Of a DNA stretch of 64,000 nt, positions 35,525-44,729 are shown one piece after another. Below the pieces are notes generated by a model. That model did not search any database and was not told the DNA's origin. It saw only the letters and a list, made by a program, of their open reading frames with translations. The stretch is from Mycobacterium neglectum. Its GTDB lineage: Bacteria; Actinomycetota; Actinomycetes; Mycobacteriales; Mycobacteriaceae. Position 1 is the first letter of the stretch. Each line of letters starts with the position of its first letter. The stretch spans positions 186,001 through 250,000 of the forward strand of contig NZ_NVQE01000004.1 of the NCBI RefSeq assembly GCF_002591975.1, read 5' to 3'. The position numbers and the translations under genes are program-made.

Positions 35525-37204
35525 TCAGTTGTCACCGTGCGCGGCGATCCATTGTCGCCCGCGCTCGACTGCCTCCTCGAGCGCACCGAACACCCGTGTC
35601 GTCGCGGGCAGGATTCCGTCCTCGCCGATGAGGTCGACGACGCCGCCCCGGGTCAACTCGTTTTCGGTCTTCGGGCTCACCCCGGCGATGATCAACCGAC
35701 CGCCATTGCTCTGCAGATCTGTTGCCCACTTCGTCAGCGCGTTGATCACCTTCGAGGAGGGCACGTCGGGCAGTGCCGCCATGGACAAGACCACCACTGC
35801 GTTGTGTGAGTCCGCCACCGTCGGCCATTCCTCGTCGATCCTTGGTACCTCGGCGAACAGTCCGACTCCGGCGTAGTGCAGCACGGTGACCTCATTGCTC
35901 GGGGCCTGCTCGGGCACCGGCGCCCGCTCCCATCCATCCTCGTTGGGGCGCAACGCGATCAGCTGAGCCGACTCCGCGGCCTTCACGCAGTAGAGCACAA
36001 GCGATGTGATCGCCCCGACGAGGATCGCGGTGTGCAGCGGCAGTTGCGTGGTGGCCGCGAACGTGATGAGCATCGCCACCGCGGACAGTGGCGCCGTCCG
36101 CAGCACTATCTTGATGTCACGCCAGCGGCCGGCGACCAATTCCAACCCGATCACCAGAATCAGGCCGCCGATCACCGGCATCGGGATCAGCTCCGCCAAC
36201 GACCCGGCAACCAGAACGAGTGCGGCCAGCCAAATCCCGGCGAAGATACCCGCCCACCGGGTCTGCGCTCCCGCGGAGACGGCCACCCCGGTCCGCGACA
36301 GCGACCCACCTGTGGGCAGCGCACCGAAGAAGCCGCCGGCCAGGTTGGCCGCGCCCTGGGCGACGAAATCCTTGTTGGTGCTCGGACGAGTCCCGTCGGG
36401 ATTGGGCACCGCAGCCGAGATTCCCGCGGCCTGGGCAAGACCCACCAGTGCCACGGCCAATCCTCCGGCCAAGAGTTCCGGCATGGCGGCGAAGTTCGGA
36501 AGCTCCAACGGTGGCAGCGCATTCGGGATGGAAGCGATGTCGCCGACGGTCTCGACATCGACTTCCCGGCTGACCGCGAGGATCGCGACGCCTGCCGTCA
36601 CCACCACCAGCGCGATGAGCGTCGCGAAGGCCTCCAGCGGTTTGATGTAATGAAACGCCGCCCACACCGCGACGGTGGCGACGGCGACCAGACACGGCGC
36701 AAGCTGCCACGACCCGACGCGTGCGAAGGCATCGATGAACTTGCCGATCGTGTTGTGACTGTCGGGTCGGTAGCCGGTGGCGTCATGGATCACTCCTGCG
36801 ATGATCTGCAGCGCGATACCAGTCGTGAACCCGGTCATCACGGCGTTGGAGACGAAGTTCATCATCGCCCCGAAACGCAGTAGCCCGAACAACAACATGA
36901 CCGCGCCCGCGACGAGCACGAGTGCCGCGATGTTGGAGGGATCGGTCGGGTCGAGACCCGCGGCAGTCAACACACTTTGCGACGTCAGGGCGAGCGCGCT
37001 GGTCAGTGTGGTGACCATCAGCACCGTCCTGGCGAACATCGACCCGACAATCGTGGAGACGATGCCGGAGTAGAGACCGGCCACCGGGTTGAAGCCGCCG
37101 ATGCTGGCGTAGGCCATACCTTCTGGGATCGAGAACAGGCCGGTGACCAGCCCTGCGATCACGTCACGGAATCGCGGACGCCCCAGTGCCCGAAGCCGGC
37201 TCAC
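35525..37204 (-). CDS. SulP-family anion (sulfate) transporter with STAS domain
   Basis: 559 residues from GTG 37204. The SulP N-terminus is typical (DVIAGLVTGLFSIPEGMAYASIGG, PVAGLYSGIVSTIVGSMF), followed by about a dozen membrane helices to residue 410 and a cytoplasmic STAS domain (VLHYAGVGLFAEVP...VVVLSMAALPDVPSS). SulP proteins carry sulfate, bicarbonate or other anions. Its position beside three sulfatases suggests handling of sulfate released from organosulfates, although bicarbonate transport cannot be excluded. It faces the third sulfatase gene. Confidence 0.92.
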   Translation of the reverse strand: MSRLRALGRPRFRDVIAGLVTGLFSIPEGMAYASIGGFNPVAGLYSGIVSTIVGSMFARTVLMVTTLTSALALTSQSVLTAAGLDPTDPSNIAALVLVAGAVMLLFGLLRFGAMMNFVSNAVMTGFTTGIALQIIAGVIHDATGYRPDSHNTIGKFIDAFARVGSWQLAPCLVAVATVAVWAAFHYIKPLEAFATLIALVVVTAGVAILAVSREVDVETVGDIASIPNALPPLELPNFAAMPELLAGGLAVALVGLAQAAGISAAVPNPDGTRPSTNKDFVAQGAANLAGGFFGALPTGGSLSRTGVAVSAGAQTRWAGIFAGIWLAALVLVAGSLAELIPMPVIGGLILVIGLELVAGRWRDIKIVLRTAPLSAVAMLITFAATTQLPLHTAILVGAITSLVLYCVKAAESAQLIALRPNEDGWERAPVPEQAPSNEVTVLHYAGVGLFAEVPRIDEEWPTVADSHNAVVVLSMAALPDVPSSKVINALTKWATDLQSNGGRLIIAGVSPKTENELTRGGVVDLIGEDGILPATTRVFGALEEAVERGRQWIAAHGDN

Positions 37205-37244
37205 CCATCACACCCTGCCACCCGAGGAAGTTCGGTGAGCCCTA

Positions 37245-37709
37245 TCAGCCGGTTTCGGCGGCCTTCTTGATCGCGGCCAGCGTGGCGGGGATGCCGTCCT
37301 CGGCGGCCTGCCGCCGCTTTTCGATCTCCGCATCGGCGTCGGCGCCGAAGCGCTGGTGAAACCCGGCAATGCCTGCGGGCAGGAATATCCAGGACTCCGT
37401 GAGCAGGGCTCCCTCGCCGTCGGGTGCGAAGGTGAAGCACCAGGACACCCAGCCGTTGTTGACCTCCCAGGCGAACCTCCGCCCAGGCTCGGCGGCCACC
37501 ACCTGACTGCGGGTCTCCCACGTTCGCTCAGGTGTCACATTGCGGCCGGTGAACCAGGCTCCGACATGCGGACCCGCGCCCTCGTCCCACCAGCACTCCC
37601 GGCAGACCGGGCTCCACTCACCCATCCGCGTCACGTCGGACACCATCTCGTAGAGGGTGTCGGGTGGGACGGACACGTGAATCGTCTGCGACATATTCAG
37701 ATCGCTCAT
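37245..37709 (-). CDS. SRPBCC-family (START-like) protein
   Basis: 154 residues from ATG 37709. Polyketide-cyclase/dehydrase-like pattern: TIHVSVPPDTLYEMVSDVTRMGEWSPVCRECWW and a long C-terminal helix. These helix-grip proteins bind hydrophobic ligands; several in actinobacteria act on polyketides or steroids. An open frame extends to 38297 but runs antisense to the dehydrogenase gene. It is divergent from that gene across the second KstR-type operator, 26 bp upstream of this start, and so could share its control. Confidence 0.85.
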   Translation of the reverse strand: MSDLNMSQTIHVSVPPDTLYEMVSDVTRMGEWSPVCRECWWDEGAGPHVGAWFTGRNVTPERTWETRSQVVAAEPGRRFAWEVNNGWVSWCFTFAPDGEGALLTESWIFLPAGIAGFHQRFGADADAEIEKRRQAAEDGIPATLAAIKKAAETG

Positions 37710-37735
37710 GGGTCGAGTCTGCCAAAGCGCTAGGT

Positions 37736-37749
37736 TGTAACACGTTCTA
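37736..37749. promoter_or_regulatory. KstR-type operator between SRPBCC gene and SDR pair
   Basis: TGTAACACGTTCTA fits TnnAACnnGTTnnA at every fixed position and shares an 11-base core with the site at 27424. It sits in the 64-bp divergent promoter region, 24 bp before ATG 37774 and 26 bp before ATG 37709, and could control both directions. Confidence 0.8.
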
Positions 37750-37773
37750 CTTCGCCATTGAAAGGGCAACTGG

Positions 37774-38553
37774 ATGAGCAACGGTAGTGAGCGGGTGGCC
37801 AGGAAAGCTGTGGTCATCGGCGGAGCATCCGGCATCGGTTGGGCCACCGCGCGGGCGCTGGTCGCCGACGGCTGCCAGGTCACGATCGCCGACCTCAACA
37901 CGGACGGCGCACGCGACCGGGCCGCTGAACTGGGCGAGCCACACACCGCCGCCCAGGTGGACGTAACCGACGAGGCCTCGGTGGGACGCCTCTTCGGCGA
38001 GACAGGCCCGGTCGATGTCGTGGTGAACTGCGCGGGCTTCGGGAGCCTCGGCATGATCACCGATCTTTCCGTCGATGAATTCCGCGGCGTCGTCGACGTC
38101 TGCCTGAACGGGTCGTTCATCGTCGCGAAATACGCCGGACAGCAATTACGGCAGGGGGGATCGCTGGTGTCGATCAGCTCACTGAACGGACGGCAGCCGG
38201 CCGTCGGCATGAGCGCATATTGCTCGGCCAAGGCTGGGCTGTCGATGCTGACCCAGGTCGCGGCGCTGGAGTGGGGTCCGCGCGGCATCCGCGTCAACGC
38301 GGTCGCGCCCGGGTTCGTCGAGACGCCGCTGACAGAGGGGTCGTCGCTCGTGCCCGGCCTTGTCGAGGACTACGTCGAGAACACCGCCATGGGGCGCGCG
38401 GGCAAGCCCGAGGAGATCGCGGACGCGGTGGTGTTCCTCTGTTCGCCGAAGAACTCATGGCTGACCGGCGAGGTCCTCGATCTCAACGGCGGCGCGCATC
38501 TCAAGCGCTATCCGGATGTGCTGAGCCACGTCATGAAACTTGCGGAGGCTTAG
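37774..38553 (+). CDS. Short-chain dehydrogenase/reductase (classical SDR)
   Basis: 259 residues. NAD(P) motif VVIGGASGIGWATA, the structural NCAGFG, catalytic Ser in SISSLNG, and Tyr-x3-Lys in YCSAKAG; the end (GEVLDLNGGAHLKRY) is typical of classical SDRs. Asp after the second strand (IADLN) suggests NAD preference. It overlaps the next SDR gene by one base (TAGTG). The KstR-type operator upstream points to sterol or steroid side-product oxidation, which is inference. Confidence 0.92.
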   Translation: MSNGSERVARKAVVIGGASGIGWATARALVADGCQVTIADLNTDGARDRAAELGEPHTAAQVDVTDEASVGRLFGETGPVDVVVNCAGFGSLGMITDLSVDEFRGVVDVCLNGSFIVAKYAGQQLRQGGSLVSISSLNGRQPAVGMSAYCSAKAGLSMLTQVAALEWGPRGIRVNAVAPGFVETPLTEGSSLVPGLVEDYVENTAMGRAGKPEEIADAVVFLCSPKNSWLTGEVLDLNGGAHLKRYPDVLSHVMKLAEA

Positions 38554-39380
38554 TGAGTTTCGCGGGTAAGCAGGCCATCGTCACCGGCGCCGGATCGGGT
38601 ATCGGCGCCGCCTTGTGCCGCGCGCTGATCGAAGCGGGAGCATACGTGGTCTGCACCGACATCGATGGTGAGGCCGCCGAGCGGACCGCGGCGGCGCTGG
38701 GAGACAAGGCCCGTTCAGCACACCTCGACGTCACCGACGCATCGGCTGTCCAGGCCGCCGTCGACGAGGTGGTCGACCGCGCCGGCCGACTCGACCTGAT
38801 GTTCAACAACGCGGGAATCTGTTGGGGCGGCGACACCGAACTGCTGACGCTGGACCAATGGAACGCGATCATTGACATCAACCTCCGCGGGGTCGTGCAC
38901 GGCGTCGCGGCGGCCTACCCCCTGATGCTGCGCCAAGGGCACGGTCACATCGTCAACACCGCCTCGATGGCGGGCTTGGCCGCGGCCGGCCAGATCACCA
39001 GTTACGTGACGACCAAGCACGCGGTCGTCGGGCTGTCGATGGCGTTGCGCTCCGAGGCGGTTCCCCGCGGCGTCGGCGTTCTGGTGGTCTGCCCGGCCGC
39101 GGTTGAAACACCGATCCTCGACAAGGGCGCCGTCGGCGGATTCATCGGACGCGACTACTTTCTACAGACCCAGGGCGGCAAGCCGTATGACGCCGACCGG
39201 TTGGCGCACGACGTCCTGCGTGCGATCGAGAAGAACAAGGCAATCCTGGTGAAACCGCGGATCGCGCGCGCTCAATGGCTGTTCGCCAGGCTCGCGCCGA
39301 CGCTGATGAATCGCTTGTCGATGCGCTTCATCGAGGGCCAGCGTGCCAAACAGGTCGAGGCGAGGCCGAAAGTCCGTTAG
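38553..39380 (+). CDS. Short-chain dehydrogenase/reductase (classical SDR)
   Basis: 275 residues from GTG 38553. NAD motif VTGAGSGIGAALC, VVCTDID, NNAGICWGG, and the catalytic SMAGLAAAGQITSYVTTKHAV. The C-terminal 60 residues are basic and extended (KNKAILVKPRIARAQWLFARL), as in SDRs of acyl or steroid metabolism. The open frame reaches 38220 inside the preceding gene, but the GTG overlapping the preceding stop is the sensible start. Co-transcribed with the first SDR, so it probably acts in the same pathway. Confidence 0.92.
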   Translation: MSFAGKQAIVTGAGSGIGAALCRALIEAGAYVVCTDIDGEAAERTAAALGDKARSAHLDVTDASAVQAAVDEVVDRAGRLDLMFNNAGICWGGDTELLTLDQWNAIIDINLRGVVHGVAAAYPLMLRQGHGHIVNTASMAGLAAAGQITSYVTTKHAVVGLSMALRSEAVPRGVGVLVVCPAAVETPILDKGAVGGFIGRDYFLQTQGGKPYDADRLAHDVLRAIEKNKAILVKPRIARAQWLFARLAPTLMNRLSMRFIEGQRAKQVEARPKVR

Positions 39381-39389
39381 AAATAGCGC

Positions 39390-40634
39390 GTGAAGACCGA
39401 ATTCACGCTGACACAGAAGCGTGCGCTTGCCATCGCGACGTTCGTCGCGATCTTCTTCGGCGCGTACTTCCTGCGTGGGTACTTCATTCTGATCGTGGTC
39501 GCCGCGGTCGTGGCGTACCTGTTCCAGCCGCTTTACACGCGGCTCAACAAGCGACTCGGCGCGGGATTGTCGGCGACGCTGACACTGCTGGCGGCATTCG
39601 CGGCGGTGATCGTGCCGTTGAGCCTCTTCGTGTTCCTCGCGGTTGTCCAGATCACCACCATGGTCGAACGAGTGGCCGTCTGGGTCCAGCGCACCGACCT
39701 GTCCGCCCTCGGCGACCGGTCACTGACGTTGGCCAACGAACTGCTGCACCGGGTGCCGTTCGTCGACTACACGATCACGCCGGAATCGCTCCAGGATTCG
39801 ATGACGACGGTCGCACAGGAAGTCGGCAAGTGGCTGCTGGGCATCCTGCAGGGTGCGGCGGGCGGCGCATTCGGAGCGATCACCTCAGCGATCCTGTTCC
39901 TGTACGTGTTCCTGTCGTTGTTGACCAATCGGGACAAGGTGCTGCTGCTCATCCGGCGGCTCAACCCGCTCGGGGAGGAGATCACCGACCTCTACATGGC
40001 GAAGATGGGCGCCATGGTCAAGGGCACTGTCATGGGACAGTTCGTGATCGCCGTCTGCCAGGGTGTCGCCGGTGCCGGGTCGATCTATATCGCCGGATTC
40101 CACCAGGGCTTCTTCCTTTTCGCGGTCCTGCTGTCCGCGCTGTCGGTGATACCGCTCGGCAGCGGTATCATCACGATTCCGTTCGGTGTCGGGATGATCC
40201 TGTTCGGCAACGTCTTCGGCGGCGTGTTCGTGATCCTCTTCCACCTCATCGTGGTGACGAACATCGACAACTTCCTGCGCCCGATTCTCGTTCCCCGCGC
40301 CGCCCGCCTGGACTCGGCACTGATGCTGCTGGCGGTGTTCGCCGGCATCGCGATGTTCGGCGCGTGGGGCATTGTGATCGGCCCGGTGCTGATGATCATC
40401 ATCGTCACCACGATCAGCGTGTACCTGGCCGTCTACAAGGGTGTGCCGATGGATGAACCCGACGAGAAGGATGCGAAACCCAAGCGCCGAAACCCCTTCT
40501 GGTGGTTGGGCCGCCGCATCAAGCAGAAGCGCGAAGAAGCCCAGACCGCGACGGATGAGGACGTCGAGAAGGGCCCAGAGAAGGACACAGAAAAGGACGA
40601 GGCGAAACCCGCAACTACGTCAGGCGCTGATTGA
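39390..40634 (+). CDS. AI-2E family (PerM-like) membrane transporter, Rv1101c-like
   Basis: 414 residues from GTG 39390. About eight membrane helices (FVAIFFGAYFLRGYFILIVVAAVVAYLFQPL at the start) and the family regions LLLIRRLNPLGEEITDLYMAKMGAMVKGTVMGQF and PLGSGIITIPFGVGMILFG, then a charged Lys/Glu-rich tail from about 355. The family name comes from one autoinducer-2 exporter; other members move ions, so the cargo is unknown. It corresponds to Rv1101c and overlaps the convergent hydrolase gene by 20 bp. Confidence 0.9.
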   Translation: MKTEFTLTQKRALAIATFVAIFFGAYFLRGYFILIVVAAVVAYLFQPLYTRLNKRLGAGLSATLTLLAAFAAVIVPLSLFVFLAVVQITTMVERVAVWVQRTDLSALGDRSLTLANELLHRVPFVDYTITPESLQDSMTTVAQEVGKWLLGILQGAAGGAFGAITSAILFLYVFLSLLTNRDKVLLLIRRLNPLGEEITDLYMAKMGAMVKGTVMGQFVIAVCQGVAGAGSIYIAGFHQGFFLFAVLLSALSVIPLGSGIITIPFGVGMILFGNVFGGVFVILFHLIVVTNIDNFLRPILVPRAARLDSALMLLAVFAGIAMFGAWGIVIGPVLMIIIVTTISVYLAVYKGVPMDEPDEKDAKPKRRNPFWWLGRRIKQKREEAQTATDEDVEKGPEKDTEKDEAKPATTSGAD

Positions 40635-41442
40635 AGAACTCGATGACGCGCTTCATCGCGTCGTCGGTGGGGTGGCCTTCCTGATCGCGGCGCTCCAGCG
40701 TCAGCACGGAATGTGCCATCTTGCCGAAGCCGTGCTCGTTGCCCTTCTTCGAATTGATCTCGATGACCTCGAACGCATCGCCAAGCCGGTCCTTCAGAGT
40801 CTTGAACCGTTCGGCGGGCACCAGTGGGTCCTCACTGAACCGCAGTCCCAACGCGCACAGCCCCTCGTTGGCCGCACGCCGTTCGACGATCTCCAGTTCG
40901 GCTTCGGACAGACCGGGGTCGCGTCGCTGTTTCGGCGTCAGCGGAAACGGCAGCGACGGCTGGCTGAGCACGGGCGCGAGCACGCTGTCATCGACAGCCG
41001 CCGCGAGCGCGAAGCCGCCGGTGAAGCACTGACCGATCACGCCGACACCTTTGCCAGGCGTCATCTCGTTGAGATCCCGCGCCAACGCGCGCAGATAATG
41101 CGCGACCGGCCGATCGGCATTGGTCGCGAAACCTGCGAATTCCTTTGCCACACAACCACGCAACATCACCGGCACCGCGCCGGGGCGCATCGCAGGCGCC
41201 CCGGGAGTGCCGAACAGCGACGGAATCGCGACGGTGAACCCGTTGTCCACCAGATGATTTCCCAGCGCGAACACGCCGGGGTGGGCACCGGGCATCTCCG
41301 GGATGAGCACCACACCCGGACCCTCACCCCTGCGGTACACGTCATGGGTGAAGCCCGCGGCGGAGAAGGGCGAAACATTCCAGCCGGTGAGATCTGCTTC
41401 TAGCACCGCCTGGCCGGCGACATTCGGGTCGGGCGCGGTCAT
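40615..41442 (-). CDS. Dienelactone-hydrolase-family protein
   Basis: 275 residues from ATG 41442. Nucleophile elbow GVIGQCFTGGFALAAA has Cys, as in dienelactone hydrolase; PGVVLIPEMPGAHPG and NEHGFGKM (candidate His) also fit. A frame to 41862 runs antisense across the next gene and is rejected. Substrate is not predictable. It lies 23 bp downstream of the DUF4245 gene and may be co-transcribed with it. Confidence 0.87.
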   Translation of the reverse strand: MTAPDPNVAGQAVLEADLTGWNVSPFSAAGFTHDVYRRGEGPGVVLIPEMPGAHPGVFALGNHLVDNGFTVAIPSLFGTPGAPAMRPGAVPVMLRGCVAKEFAGFATNADRPVAHYLRALARDLNEMTPGKGVGVIGQCFTGGFALAAAVDDSVLAPVLSQPSLPFPLTPKQRRDPGLSEAELEIVERRAANEGLCALGLRFSEDPLVPAERFKTLKDRLGDAFEVIEINSKKGNEHGFGKMAHSVLTLERRDQEGHPTDDAMKRVIEFFNQRLT

Positions 41443-41465
41443 GGCGTCTCCTACTTGGCAGTCGG

Positions 41466-42113
41466 CTATTTGGCAGGCAGTGGAGCGGCGGTCTGCGTCG
41501 CCGCAGCCAGCGTACGGAACTCGTCGGTGTTCGCGGCGCCGGTTATCGCAACCTGCGCCGGACCCGTCGGACCGTCCAGTCGAGTCGTCCACAGGGGCTC
41601 GCCGGGCCGCCCGTCGCGGTCTCCGCCGCCGTAGACCACCCAGCTGACGCCGTCGACGTCCTCGACGCCCGTCGGGTACAGATCGGCCTCCATCGACGCG
41701 ACGAGCTCTTCCTCGGCGGCATTGCTCTGGGTCAGGCTCACGTACATGCCACTGGGCGCCAGATAACCGACGGTCGAGGAGACCGCGCGAAGGCGTTGCC
41801 CCGACGCTGGGTCTGTGCGGCCGTCGTCGATGCCGTTTCTGCTGCCGGAGTTCGGCTGCCACGTCTCGGGTAGCTGCGGCAACCGGATGGGGATCTTGAG
41901 GGCGTCGGCGTCGGCCTGCAGCGCACCGGGCGCGTCGTAGGTCGGCGCAGGCCCCTCAGCGGGCCCGCTGGCCTGAAACGAGCACATTCCCAGCACTCCG
42001 GCCAGCACGATGCAGGCCAGTATCAGCGGCCCGATCGACCAGAACATGTCCCGGCCGTCCTGGAGCAGCCGCGACTTAGCTGGCTTCGGAGCCGGCTGCG
42101 GCTGGGTGCTCAT
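41466..42113 (-). CDS. DUF4245 membrane-anchored protein (Rv1100-like)
   Basis: 215 residues from ATG 42113. A short cytoplasmic N-terminus with SRLLQDGRDMFWSIGPL leads into one membrane helix (about 27-46, LILACIVLAGVLGM), then an extracytoplasmic beta-rich domain (LKIPIRLPQLPETWQPNSG, VGYLAPSGMYVSLTQSNA). The pattern is the actinobacterial DUF4245 family; function unknown. It is divergent from glpX, as Rv1100 is from Rv1099c. Confidence 0.88.
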   Translation of the reverse strand: MSTQPQPAPKPAKSRLLQDGRDMFWSIGPLILACIVLAGVLGMCSFQASGPAEGPAPTYDAPGALQADADALKIPIRLPQLPETWQPNSGSRNGIDDGRTDPASGQRLRAVSSTVGYLAPSGMYVSLTQSNAAEEELVASMEADLYPTGVEDVDGVSWVVYGGGDRDGRPGEPLWTTRLDGPTGPAQVAITGAANTDEFRTLAAATQTAAPLPAK

Positions 42114-42167
42114 GGTCGCCAGTATCCCAGGTCTCAAACGCCGGGCGGTTAATGGGACAATCCCCCC

Positions 42168-43196
42168 ATGACTCCCGCGCGTGGTGAAGCACCCGACCGT
42201 AACCTCGCCCTCGAGCTCGTGAGGGTGACCGAGGCCGGCGCGATGGCAGCGGGCCGATGGGTAGGCCGCGGCGACAAAGAGGGCGGCGACGGGGCCGCCG
42301 TCGACGCCATGCGTGAGCTGGTCAACTCCGTATCGATGCGCGGCGTCGTCGTGATCGGTGAGGGCGAGAAGGACAACGCGCCGATGCTCTACAACGGCGA
42401 AGAGGTCGGCAACGGTGACGGACCGGAGTGCGACTTCGCGGTCGACCCGGTCGACGGCACCACGCTGATGAGCAAGGGCATGCCGAACGCCATCTCCGTG
42501 CTCGCGGTTGCCGAGCGCGGCGCGATGTTCGATCCGTCGGCCGTCTTCTACATGAACAAGATCGCCGTCGGCCCCGACGCCGTGGACGCGATCGACATCA
42601 CGGCGCCGATCGGCGACAACGTCCGCGCCGTCGCCAAGGTGAAGGGGATGTCGGTGCGGGATGTGACGGTGTGCATCCTCGACCGGCCGCGCCACGAACA
42701 GCTGATCGCCGACGTTCGTGAGTCCGGCGCCCGCATCCGGCTGATCTCCGACGGTGACGTGGCCGGCGCCATTTCGGCGTGCCGCCCCAACTCGGGCACC
42801 GACATGCTGGCGGGTATCGGCGGCACCCCTGAGGGCATCATCACCGCCGCCGCCATCCGCTGTATGGGCGGCGCGATCCACGCCCAGCTCGCGCCTACCG
42901 ACGAGAACGAACGCCAGAAGGCCGTCGACGCCGGTCACGACGTCGACCGCGTGCTCAAGACCGAGGACCTGGTGTCTGGGGAGAACGTGTTCTTCTGCGC
43001 CACCGGCGTCACCGACGGGGACCTGCTGCAGGGCGTGCGTTACACCGGCGGCGGCTGCACCACGCAGTCCATCGTGATGCGCAGCAAGTCCGGCACCGTC
43101 CGAATGGTCGAGGCCTACCACCGGCTCTCCAAACTCAACGAATACTCCGCGATCGATTTCACCGGCGACAGCAACGCGTTTTATCCGCTGCCGTAG
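42168..43196 (+). CDS. glpX: Fructose-1,6-bisphosphatase class II
   Basis: 342 residues. Gluconeogenic phosphatase of the GlpX type: [57 protein letters not shown] and [20 protein letters not shown] are all present. It corresponds to Rv1099c, essential for growth on fatty acids and sterols, and precedes the fumarase gene by 29 bp in the same direction, an operon that joins gluconeogenesis and the TCA cycle. Confidence 0.97.
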   Translation: MTPARGEAPDRNLALELVRVTEAGAMAAGRWVGRGDKEGGDGAAVDAMRELVNSVSMRGVVVIGEGEKDNAPMLYNGEEVGNGDGPECDFAVDPVDGTTLMSKGMPNAISVLAVAERGAMFDPSAVFYMNKIAVGPDAVDAIDITAPIGDNVRAVAKVKGMSVRDVTVCILDRPRHEQLIADVRESGARIRLISDGDVAGAISACRPNSGTDMLAGIGGTPEGIITAAAIRCMGGAIHAQLAPTDENERQKAVDAGHDVDRVLKTEDLVSGENVFFCATGVTDGDLLQGVRYTGGGCTTQSIVMRSKSGTVRMVEAYHRLSKLNEYSAIDFTGDSNAFYPLP

Positions 43197-43225
43197 CCGA
43201 TCACACCAAGGAACAGGGAGCACAC

Positions 43226-44644
<1,419 letters not shown>

Positions 44645-44729
44645 ACGCGATGTATACAACCGCTGTCTAGCGGGTATAGCCGCAATGCCACGGCGCTGGC
44701 CCGATTGAGTTCTGACGGGCAGTTGCGCG

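Noticed and set aside
41443..43223. Upstream extensions of the dienelactone hydrolase and DUF4245 frames
   Set aside because: They run through neighbouring genes on the same or opposite strand; internal ATGs at 41442 and 42113 give normal family lengths.
44660..44690. Short hairpin CCGCT-GTCT-AGCGG after fumC as a terminator
   Set aside because: Only a 5-bp stem; too weak to call.
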